Shown: positions 34,533 to 42,712 of the stretch, piece by piece
Layout of the letters: each line of letters starts with the position of its first letter
Position numbering within the stretch: the stretch's first letter is position 1
Assembly: GCA_009785425.1 (NCBI GenBank)
Contig: WQWI01000004.1
Location: forward strand, 1 to 64,000
Direction of reading: 5' to 3'
Source: Bacteroidales bacterium
GTDB lineage: Bacteria; Bacteroidota; Bacteroidia; Bacteroidales; P3
Length of the DNA: 64,000 bases
Program-made: the position numbers and the translations under genes
Notes under the pieces: model-generated
The model's input: the letters and a program-made list of their open reading frames with translations, nothing else
Told to the model about the DNA's origin: nothing
The model's database searches: none

Positions 34533-37193
34533 ATGGCTAAGAAAGCAGACAACAAAAAAAAGCAAGTAGAATTAGAAGAAAATAGCGAGCAAATCGCAGA
34601 TATTCAAGAGGGGAGCGTTCGAAAAGAGGAAAAATCCCGAATGATTAGCCTCTCGAATATGTATCAGTCGTGGTTTTTGGATTACGCATCGTATGTGATT
34701 TTGGAACGTGCCGTTCCCGAAATACAAGACGGATTGAAACCTGTTCAACGCCGTATTTTGCATTCGATGAAAGAGTTGGATGACGGACGTTACAACAAAG
34801 TTGCCAACATCATCGGAAACACGATGAAGTACCACCCTCACGGCGATGCCTCAATTGGCGATGCTTTGGTGCAACTAGGACAAAAAGATTATTTGATTGA
34901 CTGTCAAGGAAACTGGGGAAATATCTTGACCGGCGATAGTGCGGCCGCACCACGTTATATCGAAGCACGATTGTCGAAATTCGCAGGAGATGTGGTTTTT
35001 AACCCCAAAACAACACATTGGAAATCGTCATACGATGGACGAAACAAAGAGCCGATAACACTTCCTGTAAAATTCCCTTTGCTACTTGCACAGGGCGTTG
35101 AGGGGATTGCCGTAGGTTTGGCATCCAAAATTTTACCGCATAATTTCAATGAATTGATTGATGCTTCGATAAAAGTTTTGAAAAATCAGCGTTTTGAACT
35201 TTTTCCGGATTTCTTAACGGGCGGTTTGATTGACGTTGAGAATTACAATGACGGATTGAGAGGCGGGAAAATCAGAGTTCGTGCAAAAATTTCGCAATTG
35301 GACAGAAAAACGTTGCTAATCTCTGAAATCCCTTTTGCTACAACGACTTCCTCGCTGATTGACTCCATTTTGAAAGCCCGTGAAAGAGGCAAAATCAAAA
35401 TTCGGAAAATTGACGACAATACTTCGGAAAATGTCGAGATTTTAATTCATTTAGAAGCCAATGTGTCGCCGGATACTGCGATTGACGCACTTTATGCGTT
35501 TACCGATTGTGAATATTCAATTTCGCCGAATGCCTGTGTGATTGAGGGCGAAAAGCCTGTTTTTATTGGTGTTTCGGAAATCCTAAAACGTTCGACCGAA
35601 AACACGATGGAACTTTTGAAACGTGAACTCGAAATTCGATTGAAAGAACTCAACGATGATTGGCACTACACCTCGCTGGAAAAAATCTTTTTCGAAAAAC
35701 GCATTTATCGTGAATTGGAGAACGATGTGAAAACTTGGGACCATTTGCTGGCTGACATTGAAGAAGCGTTCAAACCCTATACGAAGAAACTCAAACGTGA
35801 AATTACACGTGACGACATCTTGAAACTGACTGAAAAACCAGTCAGAAAAATTTCCAAATTTGATGTCAAAAAAGCCGATGAACACATCAAAAACTTGGAG
35901 TTGGAAATGGACGAAGTGAAAAATCACCTCAAACATTTGGTAGATTACACGATCAATTATTTCCAGCAAATCAAGAAAAAATACGGCAAAAACTGGGAAC
36001 GAAAAACCGAAATTCGGAATTTTGAAACGATTGAACGTACGTTGGTTGCGTCTGCAAATGTGAAACTTTACGTGAATCGAGAAGAAGGTTTTGTCGGCAC
36101 ATCACTAAAAAAAGACGAGTTTGTTTGCGATTGCTCGGATTTGGACGATGTTATCGTATTCCGCGAAGACGGCTCGTTTATGGTGGCGAAAGTTGCTGAA
36201 AAAGTGTTTTTTGGAAAAGATATTATTCACGTGGATGTGTTCCGAAAAAATGACGACCGCACGATTTACAATATGGCTTACCAAGACGGAAAATACGGTT
36301 TTGCATACATCAAGCGTTTTAATATCGGCGGAATCACACGTGAAAAAGTGTACGATTTGACCAAAGGTACAAAAGATAGTAAAGTGCTGTATTTCACAGC
36401 AAATCCGAATGGCGAAGCGGAGCATATTCGTGTGTTTTTGAAAAATAAGCCGGGTTTGCGACGCTTGGTTTTTGACTTTGATTTCAAGGAATTGGCGGTA
36501 AAAGGACGCTCGTCGATCGGCAATATCTTATCCCGAAATTTGGTCAAAAAAATCGTTTTGGAAAACGAAGGGCACTCTACATTGTCCGCCCGAAAACTTT
36601 GGTTTGACGAGAGTATCAAGCGATTAAGTGCCGACGAACGTGGACAGTATTTGGGCGAATTTAAAGCACAAGATAAAATTTTGGAACTCACAAAAGACGG
36701 CTATTATCGTTTGTTGAATTTCGATTTAGGCACACATTTCGATGAAGATTTGATTCATATCGAAAAATTCAGCCCGAAAAAACCGATTACAGCGGTATAT
36801 TTCGATGGAGAGATACAAAGGTTTTATTTGAAGCGTTTTATGGTTGAAGAAACCGACAAACGAACGCTGTTTATTGACGAACACCCCGAATCGTATTTGC
36901 TCACAACTAACGCCGATTGGCACCCGATGCTCGAATTGGAATTCGACAAAAAAGCCAACAAACGAGACATCGAAGACGAAATCGTGGACTGCGTTGAATT
37001 TATCGGCGAAAAAAGCCACAAAGCCAAAGGCAAACGCCTATCCAACCACGCCATAAAATCCGTGAATTGGCTAGAATCTCAACCCCACGAAAACGATGAA
37101 ATGACCGCTGAATCTGCAGAAAATGATGTGCAATTAGATTCCGAATTAGGCGTTACACACGATGGCGAGGCCGTGCAGGGGGAATTGTTTTGA
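34533..37193 (+). CDS. parC: DNA topoisomerase IV subunit A (ParC)
   Basis: Type II topoisomerase A subunit that unlinks daughter chromosomes with ParE. The catalytic Tyr is in AAAPRYIEARLSKFA (about residue 148). Other landmarks: VPEIQDGLKPVQRRILHSMKEL and YHPHGDASIGDALVQLGQ, then GVEGIAVGLASKILPHNFNELIDASI. The C-terminal beta-propeller is divergent and lacks a clear GyrA box, and the N-terminus has a Lys/Glu-rich extension, as in the Bacteroidota ParC. Length is 886 residues. Confidence 0.92.
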   Translation: MAKKADNKKKQVELEENSEQIADIQEGSVRKEEKSRMISLSNMYQSWFLDYASYVILERAVPEIQDGLKPVQRRILHSMKELDDGRYNKVANIIGNTMKYHPHGDASIGDALVQLGQKDYLIDCQGNWGNILTGDSAAAPRYIEARLSKFAGDVVFNPKTTHWKSSYDGRNKEPITLPVKFPLLLAQGVEGIAVGLASKILPHNFNELIDASIKVLKNQRFELFPDFLTGGLIDVENYNDGLRGGKIRVRAKISQLDRKTLLISEIPFATTTSSLIDSILKARERGKIKIRKIDDNTSENVEILIHLEANVSPDTAIDALYAFTDCEYSISPNACVIEGEKPVFIGVSEILKRSTENTMELLKRELEIRLKELNDDWHYTSLEKIFFEKRIYRELENDVKTWDHLLADIEEAFKPYTKKLKREITRDDILKLTEKPVRKISKFDVKKADEHIKNLELEMDEVKNHLKHLVDYTINYFQQIKKKYGKNWERKTEIRNFETIERTLVASANVKLYVNREEGFVGTSLKKDEFVCDCSDLDDVIVFREDGSFMVAKVAEKVFFGKDIIHVDVFRKNDDRTIYNMAYQDGKYGFAYIKRFNIGGITREKVYDLTKGTKDSKVLYFTANPNGEAEHIRVFLKNKPGLRRLVFDFDFKELAVKGRSSIGNILSRNLVKKIVLENEGHSTLSARKLWFDESIKRLSADERGQYLGEFKAQDKILELTKDGYYRLLNFDLGTHFDEDLIHIEKFSPKKPITAVYFDGEIQRFYLKRFMVEETDKRTLFIDEHPESYLLTTNADWHPMLELEFDKKANKRDIEDEIVDCVEFIGEKSHKAKGKRLSNHAIKSVNWLESQPHENDEMTAESAENDVQLDSELGVTHDGEAVQGELF

Positions 37194-37714
37194 GTATAAG
37201 AATAAGATATTGGATAGTCATAGTTTTTTTCCTCGTTCAAGGATTGAACGTTACAAATGCTCAAAACGGGCAATTGATAAGAGATATAGAAAAACACATT
37301 GCAAAGATTGATTCTCTAAGAAAGTGTTGTTGGTACTGCTTTGTCTGGTTACATACTGATTATGAAAATGGATACAGTGATAATATATGGCATTTTTTTC
37401 CATTGAATATGCCGGATAGTATACTCTGCAACGATGAATTTAGGAGATTTCATGAATATGCGAGAGAAGGGAAGATTGGCTCTCAAAGACTGTTTTTTCG
37501 AAGCCATTTTTCTGATTATTGCGATTGTGAGGGTAAGCTACTGTGGCGGTTGATAACTACTAAATACTACCGAATGGGAAGATTAGTTGCTGTCAAAAAA
37601 CAAACGGAGGACTTACTAACGATTCTTTATATCAATGATGGAAAAGTCATTTACCACCGTGGAGGGGAGGCTGATGTGAAATCTTTAATGCAAAAACATA
37701 ATTTGCGATTTTAA
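37190..37714 (+). CDS. Small exported protein, unrecognised
   Basis: A 174-residue protein with a signal peptide (IRYWIVIVFFLVQGLNVTNAQ, cleavage after NA or AQ). The mature part is Cys-containing (KCCWYCFVW; DYCDCEGK) and ends in LTILYINDGKVIYHRGGEADVKSLMQK. I recognise no family. It starts with TTG overlapping the parC stop by four bases (TTGA), so translation may be coupled; the alternative start is weak evidence. An intrinsic terminator follows at 37743. Confidence 0.6.
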   Translation: MSIRIRYWIVIVFFLVQGLNVTNAQNGQLIRDIEKHIAKIDSLRKCCWYCFVWLHTDYENGYSDNIWHFFPLNMPDSILCNDEFRRFHEYAREGKIGSQRLFFRSHFSDYCDCEGKLLWRLITTKYYRMGRLVAVKKQTEDLLTILYINDGKVIYHRGGEADVKSLMQKHNLRF

Positions 37715-37742
37715 TTCCACTTGTGCGTAAATCACAAAATTT

Positions 37743-37766
37743 AGGCAGGGTTTTTCCTGCCTTTTT
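37743..37766 (+). terminator. Intrinsic terminator after parC and the small exported protein
   Basis: AGGCAGG / CCTGCCT stem of seven pairs with a six-base loop, followed by TTTT. It lies 29 bases after the stop at 37714. Confidence 0.8.
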
Positions 37767-37798
37767 CGTTGCAGTTTGGTTATTTCAAAAAAAAGTTG

Positions 37799-37806
37799 TA
37801 TCTTTG
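37799..37806 (+). promoter_or_regulatory. TATCTTTG promoter element for the toxin-antitoxin pair
   Basis: TATCTTTG with TTTG at 37775-37778 lies 10 bases before the antitoxin ATG. As in other such pairs, the antitoxin probably represses here. Confidence 0.6.
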
Positions 37807-37816
37807 CAGGGAGATT

Positions 37817-38017
37817 ATGGGTACAATAACTTTGACATATAAACCTAACGACATTTTTGCAAAAAAAATGTTAGATGCGATGCTGGTTTCGGGTGCGTTT
37901 TCCATAGAAAAAGAACCTAAAAAGAGTGAACTTCAAAAATCTATTGAAGAAGCACGAAAAGGTAAGTACTTTGTTGCCAAAAATGCGAAAGACGCTATCT
38001 CTAAATGTTTGGCGTAA
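37817..38017 (+). CDS. Antitoxin of a type II toxin-antitoxin pair
   Basis: A 66-residue protein. The N-terminus TITLTYKPNDIFAKKMLDAMLVSG and the Lys/Glu-rich middle (EKEPKKSELQKSIEEARKGKYF) fit small antitoxins encoded before YafQ-type toxins. It should bind and neutralise the product of the next gene. Its stop overlaps the toxin start (TAATG). The exact antitoxin family is not recognised. Confidence 0.75.
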   Translation: MGTITLTYKPNDIFAKKMLDAMLVSGAFSIEKEPKKSELQKSIEEARKGKYFVAKNAKDAISKCLA

Positions 38018-38289
38018 TGTACGAAATTAGAATTTCGAATCGATTTAAAAAACAGGTCAAACTCTGTGAAAAACGAGGTTACGACCTTACTTTGCTCGAA
38101 AAAGCAGTTGACATTTTATCGAAAACGGGCAAATTGCCGAGCAGTTATCGTCCCCATAAACTATCAGGAACATACGAAGGTTATTGGGAGTGCCATATCA
38201 AAGGTGATTGGCTGTTGATATGGGAACAGAACGATACGGAATTATACCTGCTTTTTACTGGAACGGGTACTCATTCGGACTTATTTTAA
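38017..38289 (+). CDS. YafQ/RelE-type mRNA interferase toxin
   Basis: A 90-residue toxin of the RelE/YafQ fold: YEIRISNRFKKQVKLCEKRGYDLTLLEKAVDILSKTGKLPSSYRPHKLSG, then GYWECHIKGDWLLIWEQND, and the C-terminal His in GTGTHSDLF. These match the YafQ motif order (H-K-L-x-G, W-H/E-x-H-x2-D-W-L-L). It is predicted to cleave mRNA in the ribosome when free of antitoxin. ATG 38017 overlaps the antitoxin stop by one base. Confidence 0.88.
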   Translation: MYEIRISNRFKKQVKLCEKRGYDLTLLEKAVDILSKTGKLPSSYRPHKLSGTYEGYWECHIKGDWLLIWEQNDTELYLLFTGTGTHSDLF

Positions 38290-38315
38290 TACAAATCTCA
38301 AATCTCAATTTAATT

Positions 38316-39404
38316 ATGCTTTTAGAATCCGAACAAAAATTAGATTTCAACGATGTATTGATTCGTCCGAAACGCTCTACGCTTGAAAGTCGTAAGCAAA
38401 TGATTTTGGAACGTAAATTCAAAACCAAATGGGCGCAACGTGAATTCACGTGTGTGCCAATTGTTTGTGCAAACATGGCGACCGGTACTTTTCGTATGGC
38501 GGAAGTGTTTAGCGAGTACAAAATGTTGGTTGCCATTCACAAGTTTCATACGAAAGAGGATTGGTTAAATGCCTCTAAAAACGCACTTTCCGCATCAATT
38601 TTCACGATTGGAATGTCGGATGCCGAATATGAAAATTTCAAAAATATTCGTGATGCGTTGTTCAATGCAAAGAAAATTGACAACCCCGACGACCTATTTT
38701 TGTGTGTAGATATTGCAAACGGCTATACACAACGGTTTTCTTCGTTTATTCACAAAATTCGTGTGGAAAATCCCGGAATTGTAATGATTGCAGGAAATGT
38801 TGCAACGGCTGAAATGGTGCAGGAATTGATAATTTCAGGTGCGGATTATGTGAAAATAGGTATTGGTCCCGGAAGTCAATGTACCACGAGACTAAAGGCG
38901 GGTGTGGGTTATCCGCAGATTTCTGCTTCGTTGGAATGTGCTGATGCGGCACATGGCTTGAATGGCGGAATTATTTTGGATGGTGGTGTTCGTTCGCCCG
39001 GCGATGCGGCAAAAGCATTTATCGCAAACGCAGATATGATCATGATTGGCGGAATGTTTGCAGGAACAGACGAGCAGGAGGGCGAACTGATTACGCGCCG
39101 TTTTTTGACTAACGAATTGGACGAAAATAATCAGCAGATTGTTGATGAAAGGCAATACAAATTATTCTTTGGGATGTCGTCGGAGTACGCCCAAGAGAAA
39201 TTTATGTCAGGTGGTATGAAAAACTACCGCACAAGTGAAGGACGAAAAGAGGAAATCCTTTACAAAGGCTCCGTTCGAGAGATCATTGATGATTTGTTGG
39301 GCGGTTTGCGTTCGGCAGGAACTTACATTGGAGCATCAAGCGTCAAAACGTTCGGAAAATGTGGAACGCTAATCCGTGTAGGACGACAGCATGATAGGTT
39401 TTAA
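38316..39404 (+). CDS. guaC: GMP reductase
   Basis: Converts GMP to IMP with NADPH. The catalytic Cys lies in VKIGIGPGSQCTTRLKAGVGYPQISASLECADAAHG, which matches GMP reductase more closely than IMP dehydrogenase (GxCxTRxxTGVGxPQ, no CBS domains). Also seen: IILDGGVRSPGDAAKAFIANADMIMIGGMFAGTDE. It has 362 residues. It starts 26 bases after the toxin gene and ends convergently with the cytochrome-c peroxidase gene. It is part of the purine salvage set (hpt, nupC, surE). Confidence 0.93.
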   Translation: MLLESEQKLDFNDVLIRPKRSTLESRKQMILERKFKTKWAQREFTCVPIVCANMATGTFRMAEVFSEYKMLVAIHKFHTKEDWLNASKNALSASIFTIGMSDAEYENFKNIRDALFNAKKIDNPDDLFLCVDIANGYTQRFSSFIHKIRVENPGIVMIAGNVATAEMVQELIISGADYVKIGIGPGSQCTTRLKAGVGYPQISASLECADAAHGLNGGIILDGGVRSPGDAAKAFIANADMIMIGGMFAGTDEQEGELITRRFLTNELDENNQQIVDERQYKLFFGMSSEYAQEKFMSGGMKNYRTSEGRKEEILYKGSVREIIDDLLGGLRSAGTYIGASSVKTFGKCGTLIRVGRQHDRF

Positions 39405-39418
39405 TCCGGTACTATGTA

Positions 39419-40648
39419 CTATCTGGGGGGACCGGGATTTTGGAACGCCGGATTTGTGATAAAGTCCCAGTCAGTCAACGTTTCCAAAAAGAGTATTAAT
39501 TGACGTTTTTCTCTGTCGGTAAGTTGTACGCCACCTTGATGAACAAATTTCATATTCGGATCAACGGTTGGTGACCATTTCAAACCTGTACTGTAAAATT
39601 CGATGACCTCTTCGAGTGTTGTAAATCGCCCATCGTGCATATAAGGTGCGGTTAGAGCGATGTTGCGAAGCGTTGGAATGCTGAATCTTCCTCTATCAAA
39701 CTCAAGTCCTGTGAAAGAAAATCTATCGTGACGAAGCAGATGTATGGAATCTTCGTGTATCATTGCATTATTTGCAAAACCGCCTGTTGTCATTAAAGGA
39801 TTTCCTCTTCCGCCATGGCAGTGGAAGCAGTCTGCTCTTTCGGATTCAAACATCAGCCAACCTGCAAAGGCAGAATCGCACAACATCTCTTTACCGAGGC
39901 GAAAACGATCGAACTGCGAATTTGCAGAAATCAGCGTGCGGACAAATTGTGCAATGGCTTTGCCAATACGTTCAATCGTTACCTCCGGCGTTCCGAAAGC
40001 GGCTTCAAACAAGGGTGGATATTCGGGTATTGTAGCAATCGCATTCACACTTTCTTCGATTGTTCCGTGAATTTCGTGAGGAAGTGCAATCATCAGCCAT
40101 GCAAACGATTCGAGATTTCTGAAATGGAACCTTGGGTCGGTAGTATCAATGTAAATGTTATGCTCTGGAATATTAAGTCCTAAATTTGTATTCGACGGAT
40201 GAACCATACCGCTCCACGTGTATCCCTCGTGTCGAAATACCAAGTTTATCAGAGGTAGCATCGCAGTAGGTGCTTCTACTCTGGGCGAACCGTCTCTGGG
40301 TGGTAAACCGACTACTCTGCGATTTTCATTCAGCAAATGCAATGGCGTTGTAAATGAGTATTGTGGATTATGGCATGTAAAACAGCTCATCCCTGTACCC
40401 GCTATATTTGGATCAAATCGTCCCGACAAGCGTGGTTCAAAAAATAGATATCGACCAAGCCTAATACCCTCATAAGTCATTGGATTGTAAGAGGGAATAT
40501 TCAAATTCGTTGGAAAACCCGGTGGAATTTGAATTGTGAAAGGCGTTGGTCCCATAGGCTTTGGCGGATTTCTCTCACAAGCAGACAGAACCAAGCACAT
40601 AGAAATAAGTGCCAGGTTAAAAACAGATATTTTCAGATGCTGTTTCAT
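39419..40648 (-). CDS. Di-haem cytochrome-c peroxidase (lipoprotein)
   Basis: A 409-residue protein of the MauG/cytochrome-c peroxidase family. It has a lipoprotein signal (LISMCLVLSACER, lipobox LSAC), so it is anchored in the periplasm. Two c-type haem sites are visible: CFTCHNPQ in the first half and CFHCHGGR in the second, with a later TAPYMHDGRFTTLEEVIEFYS that supplies the Met/His region. It reduces hydrogen peroxide in the periplasm with electrons from a cytochrome. It is convergent with guaC. Confidence 0.92.
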   Translation of the reverse strand: MKQHLKISVFNLALISMCLVLSACERNPPKPMGPTPFTIQIPPGFPTNLNIPSYNPMTYEGIRLGRYLFFEPRLSGRFDPNIAGTGMSCFTCHNPQYSFTTPLHLLNENRRVVGLPPRDGSPRVEAPTAMLPLINLVFRHEGYTWSGMVHPSNTNLGLNIPEHNIYIDTTDPRFHFRNLESFAWLMIALPHEIHGTIEESVNAIATIPEYPPLFEAAFGTPEVTIERIGKAIAQFVRTLISANSQFDRFRLGKEMLCDSAFAGWLMFESERADCFHCHGGRGNPLMTTGGFANNAMIHEDSIHLLRHDRFSFTGLEFDRGRFSIPTLRNIALTAPYMHDGRFTTLEEVIEFYSTGLKWSPTVDPNMKFVHQGGVQLTDREKRQLILFLETLTDWDFITNPAFQNPGPPR

Positions 40649-40657
40649 GCGTTTTTA

Positions 40658-40665
40658 CAAAGATA
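40658..40665 (-). promoter_or_regulatory. TATCTTTG promoter element for the cytochrome-c peroxidase
   Basis: The minus-strand TATCTTTG lies 9 bases before the ATG at 40648; another very short leader. Confidence 0.55.
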
Positions 40666-40705
40666 CGAAAAAAATCGCATCCTTGCAAATTTTTCTCAAA
40701 ATTGC

Positions 40706-41242
40706 CTATGCTTTCAATTGATAGATGCTTGGGATATTCCGACCAAATCCGTCATAATCCAATCCGTAGCCAACTACAAATTCGTTTGGAACAGATTTGG
40801 CAATATATTTGATTGGCACATCTTTTGTGTATTTGTCGGGCTTAAAAAGCAAAGTGCCAATCTCCAAGGATGCCGGATTTTGAGATAATAAATGATGATA
40901 CAAACCTTCAATCGTAATGCCGGTATCAACGATATCTTCAAGAATGATGACGTGTTTATTTTCAACCGATTCGACCAATCCGAACAGTTCCGTAACGACT
41001 TCTGTAGTTTCAGTTCCATGATACGACGACAATTTCACAAAACTAACTTGACAATTCAAATCAATTTGTTTGATTAAATCAGACGCAAACATAAAAACAC
41101 CGTTCAAAACACCTACAAAAATGATTTCCTTACCTTTATAGTCGGAATTGATTTTTTGGGCTACATCGCTAATGAGTTTTTGTAACTCGGTTTCGCTGAT
41201 GTAGGGAACGAATGTGAGGTCTTTGATTTGAATTGCAGACAT
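40706..41242 (-). CDS. hpt: Hypoxanthine phosphoribosyltransferase
   Basis: Purine salvage enzyme that transfers phosphoribose from PRPP to hypoxanthine or guanine. The PRPP loop is VIILEDIVDTGITIEGL at residues ~95-111, with the N-terminal EIIFVGVLNGVFMFASDLI and the C-terminal FVVGYGLDYDGFGRNIPSIYQL. It has 178 residues and is complete. A divergent promoter region with trxA lies upstream. Confidence 0.95.
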   Translation of the reverse strand: MSAIQIKDLTFVPYISETELQKLISDVAQKINSDYKGKEIIFVGVLNGVFMFASDLIKQIDLNCQVSFVKLSSYHGTETTEVVTELFGLVESVENKHVIILEDIVDTGITIEGLYHHLLSQNPASLEIGTLLFKPDKYTKDVPIKYIAKSVPNEFVVGYGLDYDGFGRNIPSIYQLKA

Positions 41243-41288
41243 GGTGGTGGTTGAATTGTTGAGTCGTTTAACTGATTAATTGTTGCCG

Positions 41289-41296
41289 TGCAAAGA
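41289..41296 (-). promoter_or_regulatory. TATCTTTG promoter element for hpt
   Basis: The minus-strand TATCTTTG lies 46 bases before the hpt ATG and 50 bases from the plus-strand trxA motif. Confidence 0.55.
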
Positions 41297-41345
41297 TACG
41301 ATTTTTTTTTCATATCTGAAATTTTTTTTGTTTAAAAAAAAGTCG

Positions 41346-41353
41346 TATCTTTG
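41346..41353 (+). promoter_or_regulatory. TATCTTTG promoter element for trxA-DUF58
   Basis: TATCTTTG with TTTG at 41325-41328, 29 bases before the trxA ATG. Confidence 0.65.
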
Positions 41354-41382
41354 CAAAAGTTTAACAAATAAAAGCAAAAAAA

Positions 41383-41700
41383 ATGGCACACACATTCACA
41401 GAAGAAAATTACGAAGAATTGGTTTTGAAATCCGATAAGCCTGCTATGGTTGATTTTGGTGCAGAGTGGTGCGGACCCTGCAAAGTTTTAATCCCAATCG
41501 TTGAAGAAATGGCTACCGAATACGAGGGGAGAGCCATTGTTGGAAAAATTGATGTAGATGCCGCTCCGGGTATTGCTTCCAAGCATGGAATCCGCAACGT
41601 TCCTACTGTACTTTTTATCAAAAACGGCGAAGTGGTTGATAAGCAAGTTGGTGCTGTTCCAAAATCTACACTCGTAGCGAAATTGGATGCTATTCTTTAA
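41383..41700 (+). CDS. trxA: Thioredoxin
   Basis: A 105-residue thioredoxin, complete, with the active site AEWCGPCKVL at residues ~27-36 and the cis-Pro loop RNVPTVLFIKNGE. It is cytoplasmic and reduces protein disulfides. The stop overlaps the start of the DUF58 gene by one base (TAATG). Confidence 0.96.
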   Translation: MAHTFTEENYEELVLKSDKPAMVDFGAEWCGPCKVLIPIVEEMATEYEGRAIVGKIDVDAAPGIASKHGIRNVPTVLFIKNGEVVDKQVGAVPKSTLVAKLDAIL

Positions 41701-42650
41701 TGGTTTCTAACCAAGATTTAGAAAAACTTTCGCCCTTTGAATTGCTTGCTCATCAAGTTGTTGAGGGCTTTATTACAGGTTTGCACAAAAGTCCGTTTCA
41801 CGGATTTTCGGTCGAATTTGCCGAGCATCGGCTTTACAACACGGGCGAATCTACTCGACATATTGACTGGAAGTTGTACGGAAAAACCGACAAGCTTTTC
41901 GTCAAACGTTACGAAGAGGAGACCAATCTGCGGTGTTATATCGTTGTGGACTGCTCGCGTTCGATGCAGTTTGAGCAAAAATTGGATTTTGCGTGCAAAG
42001 CCACCGCGTGTTTGGTGCATATTATCACACAGCAACGTGATGCCGTAGGTTTGACATTTTTTTCAGATCATATTGAATTGCAGACCGAATTAAAATCCAC
42101 GATTTCGCATCAGAAATTTTTGTATCAGGAATTGGAAAATTTTGCGAACGGAAATGCCATAGGGGCGGGGTTTGCCCGCCCAACGACAAGGGGCATGCAA
42201 ACTGTGCTCACCGACAAAGGGCGGGTAAACCCCGCCCCTACAATCCCACAAATATTACACGATCTGGCAGAACAAATCCACAAACGTTCGTTAGTGATTA
42301 TTTTTAGCGATATGTTTGACGATTTTTCGCAAACGGAAGCACTTTTTGGAGGGTTGCAACACTTGAAATTCAAACAAAACGATGTGATATTGTTTCATAC
42401 CACTGCGAAAAATAAAGAGTTGGATTTTGACTATCCGAATCGTCCGCATCGCTTCATTGACTTGGAAACACAATCCGAATTAAAAATAAATCCTAATGAT
42501 GTAAAAGAGGTGTACGTTCAAGCCATTCGGCAATTTCAAAAAGAACTGAAATACCGTTGCCAGCAGTATAAAATTGACTATGTCAATGCTGATGTTGATG
42601 AAGGTTATTATCCTGTTTTACGGGCATTTTTGGAACGACGGAAAAAATAA
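41700..42650 (+). CDS. DUF58 (VWA-like) protein with in-frame repeat
   Basis: A 316-residue cytoplasmic protein of the DUF58 family, usually encoded with MoxR ATPases and BatA-type proteins. Key stretches: HKSPFHGFSVEFAEHRLYNTGESTRHIDWKLYGKTDKLFVKRYEEETN, and CYIVVDCSRSMQF (MIDAS-like DxSxS). Residues ~154-182 (GAGFARPTTRG...NPAPT) are encoded by an inserted dispersed palindrome. It is coupled to trxA by TAATG. Its natural partners (MoxR, the BatA gene at 31.6 kb) are not adjacent here. The function is unknown. Confidence 0.85.
   Translation: MVSNQDLEKLSPFELLAHQVVEGFITGLHKSPFHGFSVEFAEHRLYNTGESTRHIDWKLYGKTDKLFVKRYEEETNLRCYIVVDCSRSMQFEQKLDFACKATACLVHIITQQRDAVGLTFFSDHIELQTELKSTISHQKFLYQELENFANGNAIGAGFARPTTRGMQTVLTDKGRVNPAPTIPQILHDLAEQIHKRSLVIIFSDMFDDFSQTEALFGGLQHLKFKQNDVILFHTTAKNKELDFDYPNRPHRFIDLETQSELKINPNDVKEVYVQAIRQFQKELKYRCQQYKIDYVNADVDEGYYPVLRAFLERRKK
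42157..42243. repeat. In-frame palindromic GTAGGGGCGGGG repeat inside the DUF58 gene
   Basis: Arms at 42159-42182 (TAGGGGCGGGGTTTGCCCGC...) and 42217-42242 are near-perfect complements around a 35-base loop. Frame is kept. A second element of this type stands just after the gene at 42657-42712. Confidence 0.88.
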
Positions 42651-42656
42651 CAATCG

Positions 42657-42712
42657 TAGGGGCGGGGTTTGCCCGCCCACACCAAAGGGCACGTAAACCG
42701 TGCCCCTACAAT
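42657..42712. repeat. Palindromic GTAGGGGCGGGG/GCCCCTAC repeat between DUF58 and the Ig-like lipoprotein
   Basis: Outer ends GTAGGGGC and GCCCCTAC pair, while the inner sequence is made of GGGGCGGGGTTTGCCCGCCC and GGGCACGTAAACCGTGCCC units. The convergent minus-strand lipoprotein gene takes its TAG stop codon (42706-42708) from this repeat. Confidence 0.85.

Noticed and set aside
34533..37193. Annotation as GyrA instead of ParC
   Set aside because: The N-terminal extension and the divergent C-terminal region without a GyrA box favour topoisomerase IV; a tree would settle it.
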